Source: Staphylococcus warneri
GTDB taxonomy: Bacteria; Bacillota; Bacilli; Staphylococcales; Staphylococcaceae
Reading direction: 5' to 3'
NCBI RefSeq assembly: GCF_900636385.1
Contig: NZ_LR134269.1
Span: 1,178,001 to 1,242,000 of the forward strand
DNA length: 64,000 bases
Under the pieces are notes generated by a model. The model was not told the origin of the DNA. It searched no databases and saw nothing but the letters and a program-made list of their open reading frames with translations. A program made the translations under genes and the position numbers. Within the stretch, counting starts at the first letter, position 1; the number at the start of each line of letters is the position of its first letter. Below are positions 52,992 through 63,119 of the stretch, piece after piece.

Positions 52992-54341
52992 TTGAGTCAT
53001 CGTTATATTCCATTAACTGATCAAGATAAGCAAGACATGTTAGACACTATTGGTGCGAAATCTATTAATGAATTATTTGGAGATGTGCCTTCTGACATTT
53101 TATTAAATAGAGATTTAGGTATCGCCAGTGGAGAAGCAGAAACTACTTTACTTAAACGACTAAACAAAGTTGCAAGTAAAAATATTACTAAAGAAACACA
53201 TACTTCTTTCCTTGGCGCAGGTGTTTATGATCATTATGCACCATCAGTTGTAGATGCAATGATTTCTAGATCTGAATTCTATACTGCTTATACACCATAT
53301 CAACCTGAGATTTCTCAAGGAGAATTGCAAGCAATTTTTGAATTCCAAACATTAATTTGTGAATTAACTAATATGGATGTAGTAAATTCATCAATGTATG
53401 ATGGTATGACTAGTTTTGCAGAAGCATGTATTTTAGCATACAGCCATACTAAGAAAAATAAAATTGTCGTTTCAAAAGGACTACATTACCAAGCTTTACA
53501 AGTTTTAAACACATACGCTAAAACTCGTGAAGAATTCGAAGTTGTAGAAATTGATTTAGATGGTACGATTACTGATTTAGAAAAATTAGAACAAGCTGTA
53601 GATGATAATACTGCAGCAGTTGCCGTTCAATATCCTAACTTCTTTGGTTCAATAGAAGATCTTGAAAAAATTCAAAGCTTTATTGAAGGTAAAAAAGCAT
53701 TATTTATCGTGTATGCAAATCCATTAGCATTAGGTTTATTAACACCACCAGGTTCATTCGGTGCTGATATTGTTGTTGGTGACACACAACCATTTGGTAT
53801 CCCTGCACAATTTGGTGGACCACATTGTGGTTATTTTGCAACTACAAAAAAATTAATGCGTAAAGTACCAGGTAGACTCGTGGGTCAAACACAAGATGAC
53901 GAAGGAAATAGAGGTTTCGTTCTCACTTTACAAGCTCGTGAACAACATATCCGTCGTGATAAAGCGACATCAAATATTTGTTCTAACCAAGCATTAAATG
54001 CATTAGCTTCGTCAATCGCAATGTCTGCATTAGGTAAACAAGGTGTTTATGATATTGCTGTTCAGAACTTTGAACATGCAAATTATGCTAAGCAAGCATT
54101 TAAAGAAGCTGGGTTCAATGTATTAGAAGGTACTTCATTTAATGAATTCGTTGTTGAATTTAATAAATCAATCACTGAAGTTAATAAGGCATTAGCAGAA
54201 GAAGAGATTATTGGAGGCTTCGACCTAAGTGTTGTTTCTAATGAGTTTGAAAATCATATGTTAATAGCTGTTACTGAGTTAAGAACAAAAGATGAGATTG
54301 ATACATTTGTTAAGAAAGCTGGTGAAATTAATGGTAAGTAA
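52992..54341 (+). CDS. gcvPA: Glycine dehydrogenase (decarboxylating) subunit 1
   Basis: The 449-residue N-terminal half of split P protein. It forms the heterotetramer with GcvPB that decarboxylates glycine. Signature stretches are [31 protein letters not shown] and [11 protein letters not shown] use TTG at 52992, since homologues begin MSHRY and AGGGGTGG is 5 bases upstream. The 3' end overlaps gcvPB by 11 bases. Confidence 0.97.
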   Translation: MSHRYIPLTDQDKQDMLDTIGAKSINELFGDVPSDILLNRDLGIASGEAETTLLKRLNKVASKNITKETHTSFLGAGVYDHYAPSVVDAMISRSEFYTAYTPYQPEISQGELQAIFEFQTLICELTNMDVVNSSMYDGMTSFAEACILAYSHTKKNKIVVSKGLHYQALQVLNTYAKTREEFEVVEIDLDGTITDLEKLEQAVDDNTAAVAVQYPNFFGSIEDLEKIQSFIEGKKALFIVYANPLALGLLTPPGSFGADIVVGDTQPFGIPAQFGGPHCGYFATTKKLMRKVPGRLVGQTQDDEGNRGFVLTLQAREQHIRRDKATSNICSNQALNALASSIAMSALGKQGVYDIAVQNFEHANYAKQAFKEAGFNVLEGTSFNEFVVEFNKSITEVNKALAEEEIIGGFDLSVVSNEFENHMLIAVTELRTKDEIDTFVKKAGEINGK

Positions 54342-55803
54342 ATCAAGCCCACTTATTTTTGAAAGATCTAAAGAAGGAAGATATGCCTATTCTTTACCGC
54401 AAAGCGATATTAACAATAAATCATTTGAATCTATTTTAGATGATAAATTTATTAGAAAAGAAAAAGCAGAATTTCCTGAAGTAGCAGAATTAGATTTAGT
54501 ACGTCACTATACAGAATTATCTAATAAAAACTTTGGTGTAGACTCAGGATTCTATCCTTTAGGATCTTGTACTATGAAATACAATCCTAAAGTAAATGAA
54601 AAAGTAGCTAGAATTCCTGGATTTAGTGAAGCACATCCATTACAAGATGAAAATCAAATTCAAGGTTCTCTTGAAATTATTTATAATTTACAAGAAGAAC
54701 TTAAAGAAATAACAGGTATGGATGAAGTGACGCTTCAACCAGCTGCTGGTGCACATGGTGAATGGACTGCACTAATGATTTTTAAAGCGTATCATCAAAA
54801 TAATGGAGAAGGACATCGTGATGAAGTTATTGTACCTGACTCAGCTCACGGAACAAACCCTGCTTCAGCATCATTTGCAGGTTTTAAATCAGTAACGGTT
54901 AAATCAAATGAACGCGGCGAAGTAGATATTGATGACCTAAAACGTGTTGTTAATGAAAACACTGCAGCTATTATGTTAACAAATCCAAATACTTTAGGTA
55001 TTTTTGAAAAGAATATTATGGAAATCAGAGAAATTGTCCATGAAGCAGGAGGATTATTATACTATGATGGTGCTAACCTAAATGCCATCATGGATAAAGT
55101 ACGTCCTGGTGATATGGGATTCGATGCTGTACATTTAAATCTCCATAAAACATTTACAGGCCCTCATGGAGGTGGCGGCCCTGGTTCAGGACCAGTCGGT
55201 GTCGTGAAGGAATTAGCTAGTTACTTACCTAAGCCAATGGTTATAAAAGAAAATGACTATTTCAAATATGATAATGATATTAAAAACTCAATTGGACGAG
55301 TAAAACCATTTTACGGTAACTTTGGAATCTATTTAAGAGCCTATACTTATATTAGAACAATGGGTGCTCAAGGATTAAAAGAAGTTTCTGAAGCGGCAGT
55401 ATTAAATGCTAATTATCTTAAAGCAAGATTAACTGATCATTTTGAAATTCCATATAAACAATACTGTAAACATGAATTTGTATTAAGTGGAATTAAACAA
55501 AAACAATATGGTGTTAGAACTTTAGATATGGCCAAACGATTATTGGACTTTGGTGTACATCCACCTACAATTTACTTCCCATTAAATGTTGAGGAAGGAA
55601 TGATGATTGAACCTACTGAAACAGAATCTAAAGAAACGTTAGATCATTTTGCTGATACGTTAATTCAAATTGCTAATGAGGCGAAAGAAGACCCAGATAA
55701 AGTACTTGAAGCACCTCATACTACAATTATCGATAGATTAGATGAAACGACTGCAGCAAGAAAACCTATTCTTAAATTTGAAAACTTGCACGCTGAAAAA
55801 TAA
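54331..55803 (+). CDS. gcvPB: Glycine dehydrogenase (decarboxylating) subunit 2
   Basis: The 490-residue PLP-carrying half of P protein. The Schiff-base lysine is in [17 protein letters not shown]; other signatures are [10 protein letters not shown] and [13 protein letters not shown] at 54331 lies in the end of gcvPA and opens [14 protein letters not shown] as expected. GcvH is not in the window, so the H protein must come from another locus. Confidence 0.97.
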   Translation: MVSKSSPLIFERSKEGRYAYSLPQSDINNKSFESILDDKFIRKEKAEFPEVAELDLVRHYTELSNKNFGVDSGFYPLGSCTMKYNPKVNEKVARIPGFSEAHPLQDENQIQGSLEIIYNLQEELKEITGMDEVTLQPAAGAHGEWTALMIFKAYHQNNGEGHRDEVIVPDSAHGTNPASASFAGFKSVTVKSNERGEVDIDDLKRVVNENTAAIMLTNPNTLGIFEKNIMEIREIVHEAGGLLYYDGANLNAIMDKVRPGDMGFDAVHLNLHKTFTGPHGGGGPGSGPVGVVKELASYLPKPMVIKENDYFKYDNDIKNSIGRVKPFYGNFGIYLRAYTYIRTMGAQGLKEVSEAAVLNANYLKARLTDHFEIPYKQYCKHEFVLSGIKQKQYGVRTLDMAKRLLDFGVHPPTIYFPLNVEEGMMIEPTETESKETLDHFADTLIQIANEAKEDPDKVLEAPHTTIIDRLDETTAARKPILKFENLHAEK

Positions 55804-55815
55804 TATATTACTTCA

Positions 55816-55859
55816 AAAACCATTCCTTTACCTAGTTAATTGTAGAGGGATGGTTTTTT
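55816..55859 (+). terminator. Terminator after gcvPB
   Basis: AAAACCATTCC with TTTAC pairs imperfectly with GTAGAGGGATGGTTTT, followed by T-rich sequence, closing the glycine cleavage operon. Confidence 0.85.
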
Positions 55860-55869
55860 GAATAAAAAA

Positions 55870-55917
55870 ATGAGTGAAAAGTATAAGGCATTAATTTGCC
55901 TCAAACGTTTCACTCAT
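55870..55917 (-). terminator. Terminator for the minus-strand rhodanese gene
   Basis: ATGAGTGAAA (55870-55879) pairs with TTTCACTCAT (55908-55917), with inner pairing of AGGCA/TGCCT. On the minus strand it is followed by a run of T, so it ends the rhodanese transcript. Confidence 0.85.
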
Positions 55918-55949
55918 AATTCATAAATATTATTCTAGGCCGAGCCTAA

Positions 55950-56336
55950 CTATTTTTTGGACTTGATTTTGCCAGTCCATTTTTTATAGCCGCCTTTAAG
56001 CATATAAAGATCTGTATAGCCGTTTTTTCTTAACATACGAGCAGCACGATAACTAGCAATACCATTTGCATCACAAAGATAAATAGGTTGGTCTTTTCTT
56101 AGACCTTGAAATCTTTGTTTAAACATAGTAATGGGAATATTTCGAGCGCCATTGATGTGACCATAATCATAGTCAACTTTTTCTCTCACATCAACCACTT
56201 GTGCTTTACGTAAGCCTTTATGAAAATCATTTTGGTCTAATTCTTTAACAGCTCGCTTATTAAGAATTTGTTGAACGACCATATAACCAATTATTATAAC
56301 TAATATAATAATTGCAATATACAAAGAGATACTCAT
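55950..56336 (-). CDS. Membrane-anchored rhodanese-domain protein (YqhL-like)
   Basis: A 128-residue protein with one N-terminal transmembrane helix (about 4-23) and a single rhodanese domain (about 38-125) that contains VVDVREKVDYDYGHINGA and the active cysteine C87 in YLCDANG. It may carry sulfur for a partner not identified here. It lies behind GGGAGG on the strand opposite to lipM, and is divergent from it. Confidence 0.92.
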   Translation of the reverse strand: MSISLYIAIIILVIIIGYMVVQQILNKRAVKELDQNDFHKGLRKAQVVDVREKVDYDYGHINGARNIPITMFKQRFQGLRKDQPIYLCDANGIASYRAARMLRKNGYTDLYMLKGGYKKWTGKIKSKK

Positions 56337-56499
56337 GTTGCATCCTCCCTAATTTACCGATATTATAATTATAAGACTGTTAGAACAAATTATCAAAATA
56401 TTTTTATGATATCACAGATGTTTTAATAATTTATTCAAAATTAATAAGCAAAATAGCAAATTTTGTTACTAAGCATTCATTTAATGGGGGATTTTAATC

Positions 56500-57330
56500 A
56501 TGACAGAAACATGGAACTTTATTAATACTGGTAGTCACGATCCATATTATAATATGGCAATGGATGAAGCATTACTTAATTTCGTATCTAGAGGTGAAAT
56601 TGATCCTGTCATTCGTTTCTATACTTGGGACCCAGCCACATTATCAATCGGCTATTTCCAACGATTAACTAAAGAAATTGATATCGAAAAAGTGAAAGAA
56701 AAGGGCTATGGACTTGTAAGACGCCAAACTGGTGGTAGAGGCGTATTGCATGACAAAGAGTTAACTTATAGTGTTATAGTACCTGAATCACATCCTAAAA
56801 TGCCATCAACGATAACAGAAGCTTATAGAGTAATTTCACAAGGATTATTAGAAGGATTCAAAAACCTAGGCTTCGATACTTATTTTGCTGTTCCTCGTTC
56901 TAAAGAAGAAAGAGAGAAATTAAAGCAACCTCGTAGCTCTGTATGCTTTGATGCACCAAGTTGGTATGAGCTTGTAGTAGAAGGCCGCAAAATAGCTGGT
57001 AGTGCTCAGACACGTCAAAAAGGTGTCATTCTACAACATGGATCTATATTACAAGATATAGATATCGATGAACTATTTGATTTGTTCATTTTCAAACATG
57101 ATCGTTTAAAAGCAAAAATGAAAGAAGCTTTTGTAGACAAAGCAGTGGCCATCAACGACATATCAGAACAACATATTACTTTAAATGAAATGGAAAAAGC
57201 ATTTGAAGATGGCTTCAAAAAGGGATTACAGATTACGTTTAAACCACTAACATTAACTGATGCACAATTAGAAGAAGTAAGAGCATTGGAAGAAAAATTC
57301 CGTTCAGACGATTGGACCTATAGAAAATAA
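56500..57330 (+). CDS. lipM: Octanoyltransferase LipM / lipoate-protein ligase family
   Basis: A 276-residue member of the biotin/lipoate ligase fold. The catalytic cysteine is at C149 ([13 protein letters not shown]), the [11 protein letters not shown] loop is near 75-85, and [14 protein letters not shown] follows. B. subtilis LipM moves octanoate to GcvH at the start of lipoate synthesis. Its position just beyond the glycine cleavage operon fits that role. Confidence 0.94.
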   Translation: MTETWNFINTGSHDPYYNMAMDEALLNFVSRGEIDPVIRFYTWDPATLSIGYFQRLTKEIDIEKVKEKGYGLVRRQTGGRGVLHDKELTYSVIVPESHPKMPSTITEAYRVISQGLLEGFKNLGFDTYFAVPRSKEEREKLKQPRSSVCFDAPSWYELVVEGRKIAGSAQTRQKGVILQHGSILQDIDIDELFDLFIFKHDRLKAKMKEAFVDKAVAINDISEQHITLNEMEKAFEDGFKKGLQITFKPLTLTDAQLEEVRALEEKFRSDDWTYRK

Positions 57331-57347
57331 AAAATGAATCAATACAA

Positions 57348-57394
57348 AAAGCAGTAGTCAATCAAATCTATTTGATAATGATGACTACTGCTTT
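57348..57394. terminator. Bidirectional terminator after lipM
   Basis: AAAGCAGTAGTCA (57348-57360) and TGACTACTGCTTT (57382-57394) form a perfect 13-bp stem between lipM and the convergent small membrane gene, with A- and T-rich flanks. Confidence 0.88.
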
Positions 57395-57409
57395 ATTATA
57401 ATTTGTTTA

Positions 57410-57619
57410 TTATTTACGTTTACGATACTTACGTTGCGCTCTTTTATACTTACGCTGTTCTTCTGTTAAGAAGAAGAAATAATATATAAGATATATCACT
57501 AAAACTAAAATTGCAAAGCTAATTAACATTCTAACGATTGAAAATAGAAACACATCTAAATTCATAATTAAACCAAATGCTGCAATAGCTAGTACAATAT
57601 AAAACCAAATATTTTTCAT
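57410..57619 (-). CDS. Small membrane protein of unknown function
   Basis: A 69-residue protein with two hydrophobic helices (about 4-22 and 28-52, MLISFAILVLVIYLIYYFFFL) and a strongly basic C-terminus (EEQRKYKRAQRKYRKRK). I do not recognise a family name. Its start is 17 bases downstream of the lipoprotein gene on the same strand, so they are probably co-transcribed. Confidence 0.85.
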   Translation of the reverse strand: MKNIWFYIVLAIAAFGLIMNLDVFLFSIVRMLISFAILVLVIYLIYYFFFLTEEQRKYKRAQRKYRKRK

Positions 57620-57635
57620 TGAAATTCACCTAATT

Positions 57636-58214
57636 CTAATTTGCATCTGTTTGTATAGTCGATAATTTTTGTTGACCTTTTTCTATTTTCTTTTTATCTT
57701 TTTCTTGATATCCTGTTTCAATTTTATCAAAGGCAGAAGTAATATCTTTATTTAAACTGCTAATATTTTTTTTAGTTTGTTTATCTTCACTAGTCATAGA
57801 ATCTTCATCGATATCAGAATTATACGTATTATACGCATCTTCTAAATCCGAAGATATCGTCGATAATTTCTTTTGGATTGATTGACTACCTTTATTTTTA
57901 GTTACATCAGGTTTAATGTTATTATACTTATCAACCGCACTTGCTACATTGTCATAATACGTAGAACTCGCCTTTAAATTTTTCTCTTTTTTCTTATTAT
58001 CTGCTGTTTGTTTGCCATTCTCTTTATCTTTTTGTAATCCTGCAATCGTCGACTTTTGATTACTAATGTCTTGATTTAATTGTTGAATATCTAATTTTAA
58101 TTGATGATTGTCATCTCTTAATTTTGTAGTTTTATCTTCGAGTGGTGCAAGATTTTGACTACCACAACCAGCTAATAAACAAGATGCGCCAATCACGATT
58201 ATATATCTCTTCAT
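57636..58214 (-). CDS. YkyA-like cell-envelope lipoprotein
   Basis: A 192-residue predicted lipoprotein with signal peptide MKRYIIVIGASCLLAGC and lipidation at C17 (LLAGC lipobox). The body is almost entirely helical and charged, with heptad-like spacing (KLRDDNHQLKLDIQQLNQDIS) suggesting a coiled coil. It resembles the YkyA family of putative cell-wall-binding lipoproteins; no enzymatic motif is visible. Confidence 0.88.
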   Translation of the reverse strand: MKRYIIVIGASCLLAGCGSQNLAPLEDKTTKLRDDNHQLKLDIQQLNQDISNQKSTIAGLQKDKENGKQTADNKKKEKNLKASSTYYDNVASAVDKYNNIKPDVTKNKGSQSIQKKLSTISSDLEDAYNTYNSDIDEDSMTSEDKQTKKNISSLNKDITSAFDKIETGYQEKDKKKIEKGQQKLSTIQTDAN

Positions 58215-58322
58215 GATTATCTCCCTAAACTAAAAACTATTATATTATTTATTGATTATGCTATCATTTTAATGTATTCATATAAAATGTACAAACGTTA
58301 TACAAGATTTGGAGGGGATTCT

Positions 58323-59383
58323 ATGAACAAATTAGGACAAGTACATGAACTTTTAGAACAAAAAAGCTAGATGCAGTTGTGATTCTTTCAGATTTTAACA
58401 GAAGATATTTATCTGAGTTCACAGGCACAAGTGGTGCATTAATTATTTCACCAAACCATCAATATTTGGTTACAGACTTTAGATATATTGAACAAGCAAA
58501 AAATCAAGCTTCAGAATTTGAAATCATAAATAGAAAATCTGATTTAATTTCTGAAATAAAAGCAATATTAAAAAAAGAGAACTTAAGTAACGTAGGATTT
58601 GAAGGTCATGAAGTTAGTTATGATACTTATATAGAATTAAATAAAGGTATGATAACTTTAATCAGCATTTCTGATGCTATTGAAAAAATCAGAGAGGTAA
58701 AATCACAATCAGAAATCGAAATAATCAAAAAAGCTGCTCAAATTGTTGATGAAACATACGATTATATTTTAACAATTGCTAAAGCAGGTATGACAGAACG
58801 TGAAGTAAAAGCTGAACTTGAAAGTAAAATGTTACATTTAGGTGCGGATGGTCCATCTTTTGATACAATTGTAGCATCTGGCCATCGAGGCGCTTTACCA
58901 CACGGTGTTGCAAGTGATAAAATTATTGAGCAAGGTGATATGGTTACATTAGATTTTGGTGCATACTATAAAGGTTATTGTTCAGATATCACAAGAACTT
59001 TTGCGATAGGTGAACCAGATCCTAAAATGAAAGAGATTTATGATATAGTATTAAAAGCACAACAAAAAGCGCTCGATGAAATTAAACCGGGTATGACTGT
59101 AAAAGAAGCTGATGCTTTATCCCGAGATTTCATTGAAGCACATGGATATGGTGAGGAATTTGGCCATTCATTAGGTCATGGTATTGGTTTAGACATACAC
59201 GAAGGACCATTACTATCTAAAAATGCATCCGGTCAACTTCAAGTTAATAACTGCGTCACTATCGAACCAGGTATATATGTTGATGGTTTAGGTGGCGTTC
59301 GAATTGAAGATGATATATTGATGACAGAAAATGGTTGTGAAGTCTTTACTAAATGCACAAAAGACCTTATTATTTTAAAATAA
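58323..59383 (+). pseudogene. M24-family Xaa-Pro aminopeptidase, N-terminus frameshifted
   Basis: A cobalt/manganese peptidase that removes residues next to proline. ATG at 58323 behind TTGGAGGGG opens MNKLGQVHELLEQK but meets a TAG at once. The -1 frame continues LDAVVILSDFNRRYLSEFTG to 59383 with the metal ligands in LDFGAYYKGYCSDITRTF, FGHSLGHGIGLDIHEG, TIEPGIYV and GGVRIEDD. One more A in the A6 run at 58360-58365 gives a 353-residue protein, the family length. As written, translation would need an internal start such as GTG at 58379, which has no ribosome site. Confidence 0.92.
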
Positions 59384-59408
59384 GCGTGTATATTGAGGAG
59401 GAAACTGA

Positions 59409-59966
59409 ATGATTTCAGTAAATGATTTTAAAACAGGTTTAACAATTTCTGTAGATAATGGCATTTGGAAAGTAATTGATTTCCAACATGTAAAACCAGG
59501 TAAAGGATCTGCTTTCGTACGTTCAAAATTACGTAATCTAAGAACAGGTGCTATACAAGAAAAAACATTTAGAGCTGGTGAAAAAGTAGAACAAGCTATG
59601 ATTGAAAATCGTCGTATGCAATACTTATATGCTGATGGAGATAATCATGTTTTCATGGATAATGAAACATTTGACCAAACAGAATTACCAGGTGACTACT
59701 TAAAAGACGAATTAAATTACTTAAAAGCCAATATGGAAGTTCAAATTCAATCATATGATGGTGAAGTAATTGGATTAGAATTACCGAAAACAGTAGAATT
59801 ACAAGTAACTGAAACTGAACCAGGTATTAAAGGTGATACTGCCACAGGTGCTACTAAATCAGCTACTGTTGAGACAGGATATACATTAAATGTACCTTTA
59901 TTTGTTAACGAAGGTGACATTCTTGTTATCAACACTGGTGACGGAAGCTACATTTCTAGAGGTTAA
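59409..59966 (+). CDS. efp: Elongation factor P
   Basis: A 185-residue three-domain EF-P that relieves ribosome stalling at polyproline. The tip of domain I has [10 protein letters not shown] with lysine K32 at the site modified in other firmicutes. Domains II and III are complete (ending [13 protein letters not shown]). It lies 25 bases after the M24 peptidase behind GAGGAGG, the same pair as in other staphylococci and bacilli. Confidence 0.98.
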   Translation: MISVNDFKTGLTISVDNGIWKVIDFQHVKPGKGSAFVRSKLRNLRTGAIQEKTFRAGEKVEQAMIENRRMQYLYADGDNHVFMDNETFDQTELPGDYLKDELNYLKANMEVQIQSYDGEVIGLELPKTVELQVTETEPGIKGDTATGATKSATVETGYTLNVPLFVNEGDILVINTGDGSYISRG

Positions 59967-59990
59967 TCTAGAAAGGCAGTTTTAACATTA

Positions 59991-60029
59991 AGCACATAAC
60001 TTACAATGTTGTAGGTTATGTGTTTTTTT
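59991..60029 (+). terminator. Terminator after efp
   Basis: AGCACATAACTTACA (59991-60005) pairs with TGTAGGTTATGTGTT (60010-60024) through 15 positions including two G-T pairs, followed by a T-run. It separates efp from the arginine genes. Confidence 0.9.
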
Positions 60030-60067
60030 ATGCGAACAATTGGGCGTGCATCTTGCCAATTATTAAA

Positions 60068-60104
60068 TTGTGCACTTGCTTTTTTATATTTTATACTATA
60101 AAAT
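60068..60104 (+). promoter_or_regulatory. Promoter region of argCJBD
   Basis: Two overlapping -35/-10 pairs are possible: TTGTGC (60068-60073) with TATACT (60092-60097, 18-base spacer), and TTGCTT (60076-60081) with TAAAAT (60099-60104, 17-base spacer). Either places the transcription start close to or inside the ARG box. Confidence 0.55.
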
Positions 60105-60120
60105 TGTATAAAAATACGAA
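60103..60120 (+). promoter_or_regulatory. ARG box (ArgR/AhrC operator) upstream of argC
   Basis: ATTGTATAAAAATACGAA matches the ARG-box pattern TNTGNATWWWWATNCANA at all but two defined positions and shares the ATAAAAAT core of the B. subtilis AhrC operator. It lies over the expected transcription start of argC, consistent with repression by arginine. Confidence 0.7.
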
Positions 60121-60133
60121 AAGAGGTTTAAGT

Positions 60134-61156
60134 ATGCGTATAAGTATTGTAGGAATCACTGGATATTCAGGGCTAGAACTATTGCGTCTTATACATCATC
60201 ATCCTCATATTGAGGTATCATCAATACATGCTACTCAATCAATTGGTAATCCTATTTCAGATCTATATCCACATTTAAAGGGGATATGCGATTTAACTGT
60301 ACAACCATTTGATGCAAATGAAATTATGAAACATAGCGATCTAGTTGTATTCGCAACTCCTAGTGGTATTGCTAGTCAATTATCTCCAGAATTTGTCATT
60401 TCAGATTTTCCAGTAGTTGATATTTCAGGCGATCATAGATTACCACCAGATGAATATAAATTATGGTATAAAAAAGAACCAGTTGATTATCATATTCAAA
60501 AGCAATTCACATATTGTTTGCCAGAGTTTAATACATCTAAGAACCATCGCTTTATATCAAATCCTGGGTGTTATGCAACTGCAGTTGAACTGGCACTCAT
60601 TCCTTTGTTACAAAACAAATTGATACAGTTAGACTCAATTATCATTGATGCTAAAAGTGGTTTGTCAGGTGCTGGTAAAAATCCTACAACAGCTAGTCAC
60701 TTTGTTAATATAAATAACAATTATTTAACTTATAAATTAAACGAACATCAGCATATACCTGAAATAATACAGATGTTAAAACATTACGATCATAATTTAC
60801 AGAATATTCAGTTTTCCACTTCTTTAATACCTGTTAATAGAGGTATCGTTGCAACCATTTACTGTAAATTAAACAATCCGACATTCACTAATCAGATTAC
60901 AGCAACATATGAATCAATTTATAAAGATAAGCCATTTATACGCATTCTAAGAACCATGCCACAATTAAATGAAGTTGTCGGAACTAATTATGTAAATTTA
61001 GGATTTAGATACAATGATAAAACAAATGTTTTAACAGTTATGGTAGTACTAGATAATTTAATCAAGGGCGCTTCTGGACAAGCACTACAAAACATCAACC
61101 TTATGTATGGTTTTGATGAAACTGAAGGACTATGCAGTGTACCTCCATTAGTGTAG
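60134..61156 (+). CDS. argC: N-acetyl-gamma-glutamyl-phosphate reductase
   Basis: A 340-residue NADPH-dependent reductase for the third step of ornithine synthesis. The dinucleotide loop is [12 protein letters not shown] and the catalytic cysteine is in [11 protein letters not shown] (about residue 147). I use ATG at 60134 (MRISIVG), behind AGAGG; an upstream extension would run back through the promoter and ARG box and is not family-like. Confidence 0.97.
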   Translation: MRISIVGITGYSGLELLRLIHHHPHIEVSSIHATQSIGNPISDLYPHLKGICDLTVQPFDANEIMKHSDLVVFATPSGIASQLSPEFVISDFPVVDISGDHRLPPDEYKLWYKKEPVDYHIQKQFTYCLPEFNTSKNHRFISNPGCYATAVELALIPLLQNKLIQLDSIIIDAKSGLSGAGKNPTTASHFVNINNNYLTYKLNEHQHIPEIIQMLKHYDHNLQNIQFSTSLIPVNRGIVATIYCKLNNPTFTNQITATYESIYKDKPFIRILRTMPQLNEVVGTNYVNLGFRYNDKTNVLTVMVVLDNLIKGASGQALQNINLMYGFDETEGLCSVPPLV

Positions 61157-61171
61157 TAAGGAGTTTAAAAA

Positions 61172-62365
61172 ATGAAAGAAATTTTAGGGAATATTGCGAG
61201 TCCAAAAGGTTTTTCTGCAGATGGAATTCATACTGGTATCAAAAAAAGAAAATTGGATTTAGGTTGGATTGTGTCCGAATGTCCATCAAGTGTCGCTTAT
61301 GTTCAAACAACAAACAAAGTCAAAGCAGCACCTTTAATTTTAAATAAAAGAACAATACAAACTAAAGGAAAAATTCAAGCTATCATTGCCAACTCAGGGA
61401 TAGCCAATGCATGTACAGGAGAAAAGGGTATGGAAGATGCCATTTCAATGCAACAGCAAACATCAGAATCATTAAGTATCAATCAGGATTTAATTTGTTT
61501 TGCTTCTACCGGAATTATTGGTCAACGTTTACCAATGGTTAAAGTTAAAAAAGGTATACAACAACTTAACATAGATGGTAATGCTAATCATTTTGCAAAA
61601 GCAATTTTAACTACTGATTTAACAACTAAAACATGTGTCGTAAATGAAACATTTGACCAAACGACTGTGACCATGGCAGGTGTTGCTAAAGGTTCTGGCA
61701 TGATTCACCCAAATATGGCTACAATGCTAGCTTTTATAACATGTGATGCTAATATTTCTACTGAAACATTGCAAGTTGCATTAAAAACAAATATAGATAA
61801 AACGTTTAATCAAATTACTATCGATGGCGATACATCTACTAATGATTTAGTGTTAGTTTTATCAAATGGCTTAGCTAAAAATAAAGAAATTTTACCGAAC
61901 ACTGAAGAATTCACAACATTTTGCAATATGTTAGAACATGTCATGCGTTCACTTGCGATACAAATTGCCAAAGACGGTGAAGGCGCTACAAAATTAATTG
62001 AAGTGACTGTAGACGAAATGCCAGATGAAATAACCGCAAGAATGATAGCCAAGACAGTTGTGGGTTCCAATTTAGTAAAGACTGCTATTTATGGAGAAGA
62101 TCCTAATTGGGGACGCATATTCGCAGCAATAGGTTATACACAATCCAACTTTGACATCAATAACGTTGATATTTTAATAGAAGGTATCCCTGTTATGAAA
62201 GGTTCAACACCTATCACTTATAACATTGATACGATGCAAAATAAATTAAAAAATAAAGATATTCATATCAACATTAATATGCATCAAGGTAATACCTCAG
62301 GTACTGCATGGGGTTGTGATTTAACTTATGATTACGTAAAAATTAATGCATTATATACAACATAG
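61172..62365 (+). CDS. argJ: Bifunctional ornithine acetyltransferase / N-acetylglutamate synthase
   Basis: A 397-residue ArgJ that recycles the acetyl group from acetylornithine to glutamate. The autoproteolysis site is in KGSGMIHPNMATMLAF, between Ala and Thr, which makes the nucleophile threonine. ITIDGDTSTNDLVL is also diagnostic. It starts 15 bases after argC and its end overlaps the argB region. Confidence 0.96.
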   Translation: MKEILGNIASPKGFSADGIHTGIKKRKLDLGWIVSECPSSVAYVQTTNKVKAAPLILNKRTIQTKGKIQAIIANSGIANACTGEKGMEDAISMQQQTSESLSINQDLICFASTGIIGQRLPMVKVKKGIQQLNIDGNANHFAKAILTTDLTTKTCVVNETFDQTTVTMAGVAKGSGMIHPNMATMLAFITCDANISTETLQVALKTNIDKTFNQITIDGDTSTNDLVLVLSNGLAKNKEILPNTEEFTTFCNMLEHVMRSLAIQIAKDGEGATKLIEVTVDEMPDEITARMIAKTVVGSNLVKTAIYGEDPNWGRIFAAIGYTQSNFDINNVDILIEGIPVMKGSTPITYNIDTMQNKLKNKDIHININMHQGNTSGTAWGCDLTYDYVKINALYTT

Positions 62366-62375
62366 AGGTAACAAA

Positions 62376-63119
62376 ATGAAACAAATTATAGTAATTAAAA
62401 TGGGTGGCATAGCTATAAAACATTTAACCGAAGATACTCTTATACAAATAAAGCATTGGATTCAACAAAACTATCAAATAATCATCGTCCACGGTGGAGG
62501 TAATGTTATAGAATCATTATTGATAAAAGCTAAACACCCCACAATCAAAAAAGATGGATTAAGAGTAACTGCTAAGGAAGATTTACCAATTATTAAGGAT
62601 GCCCTGTTTAATTATATTGGTAAAGGGTTAGCTAGTGATTTAAAAGCTGTAAACTTAAATGTTAAGCAGTTAAGAGAAGAACAATTTTTAATCATTCAAG
62701 CTGATTATTTGGATTATCATCAATACGGTTCAGTAGGTAAAAATATACAAGTAAATGTAAGTGCAATTCAGAAATATTTAAATCAAAATATGATTCCTGT
62801 TATAAGTTCTATCGGTTCACATCAAGATGATGATTTAATTAATATCAATGCCGATCATTTAGCAACAGCAATTGCCATCGCAATGAAAGCACAAAAATTA
62901 ATATTAATGACTGACGTTCAAGGTGTGATAGAACATGGAACTTTGATAAAAAGGTTAAATATTAGCGATGTGCAATCTAAAATAGACAACCGTATCATTA
63001 CTGGTGGCATGATACCTAAAGTTGAAAGTGCAGTAGCAACAATTAAGGCAGGAGTTAATGAAGTCATAATTGGAAATAATTTATTAACAGGAACCATCAT
63101 AGAAGGGAACAACAAATGA
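62376..63119 (+). CDS. argB: Acetylglutamate kinase
   Basis: A 247-residue amino-acid kinase fold enzyme for the second step of ornithine synthesis. Visible motifs are KMGGIAIKHL at the N-terminus, IIVHGGGNVIESLL (about 35-48) and a C-terminal ITGGMIPKVESAV. ATG at 62376 follows AGAGGTAA and is conserved; the frame is open upstream into argJ. The stop overlaps the next ATG. Confidence 0.95.
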   Translation: MKQIIVIKMGGIAIKHLTEDTLIQIKHWIQQNYQIIIVHGGGNVIESLLIKAKHPTIKKDGLRVTAKEDLPIIKDALFNYIGKGLASDLKAVNLNVKQLREEQFLIIQADYLDYHQYGSVGKNIQVNVSAIQKYLNQNMIPVISSIGSHQDDDLININADHLATAIAIAMKAQKLILMTDVQGVIEHGTLIKRLNISDVQSKIDNRIITGGMIPKVESAVATIKAGVNEVIIGNNLLTGTIIEGNNK

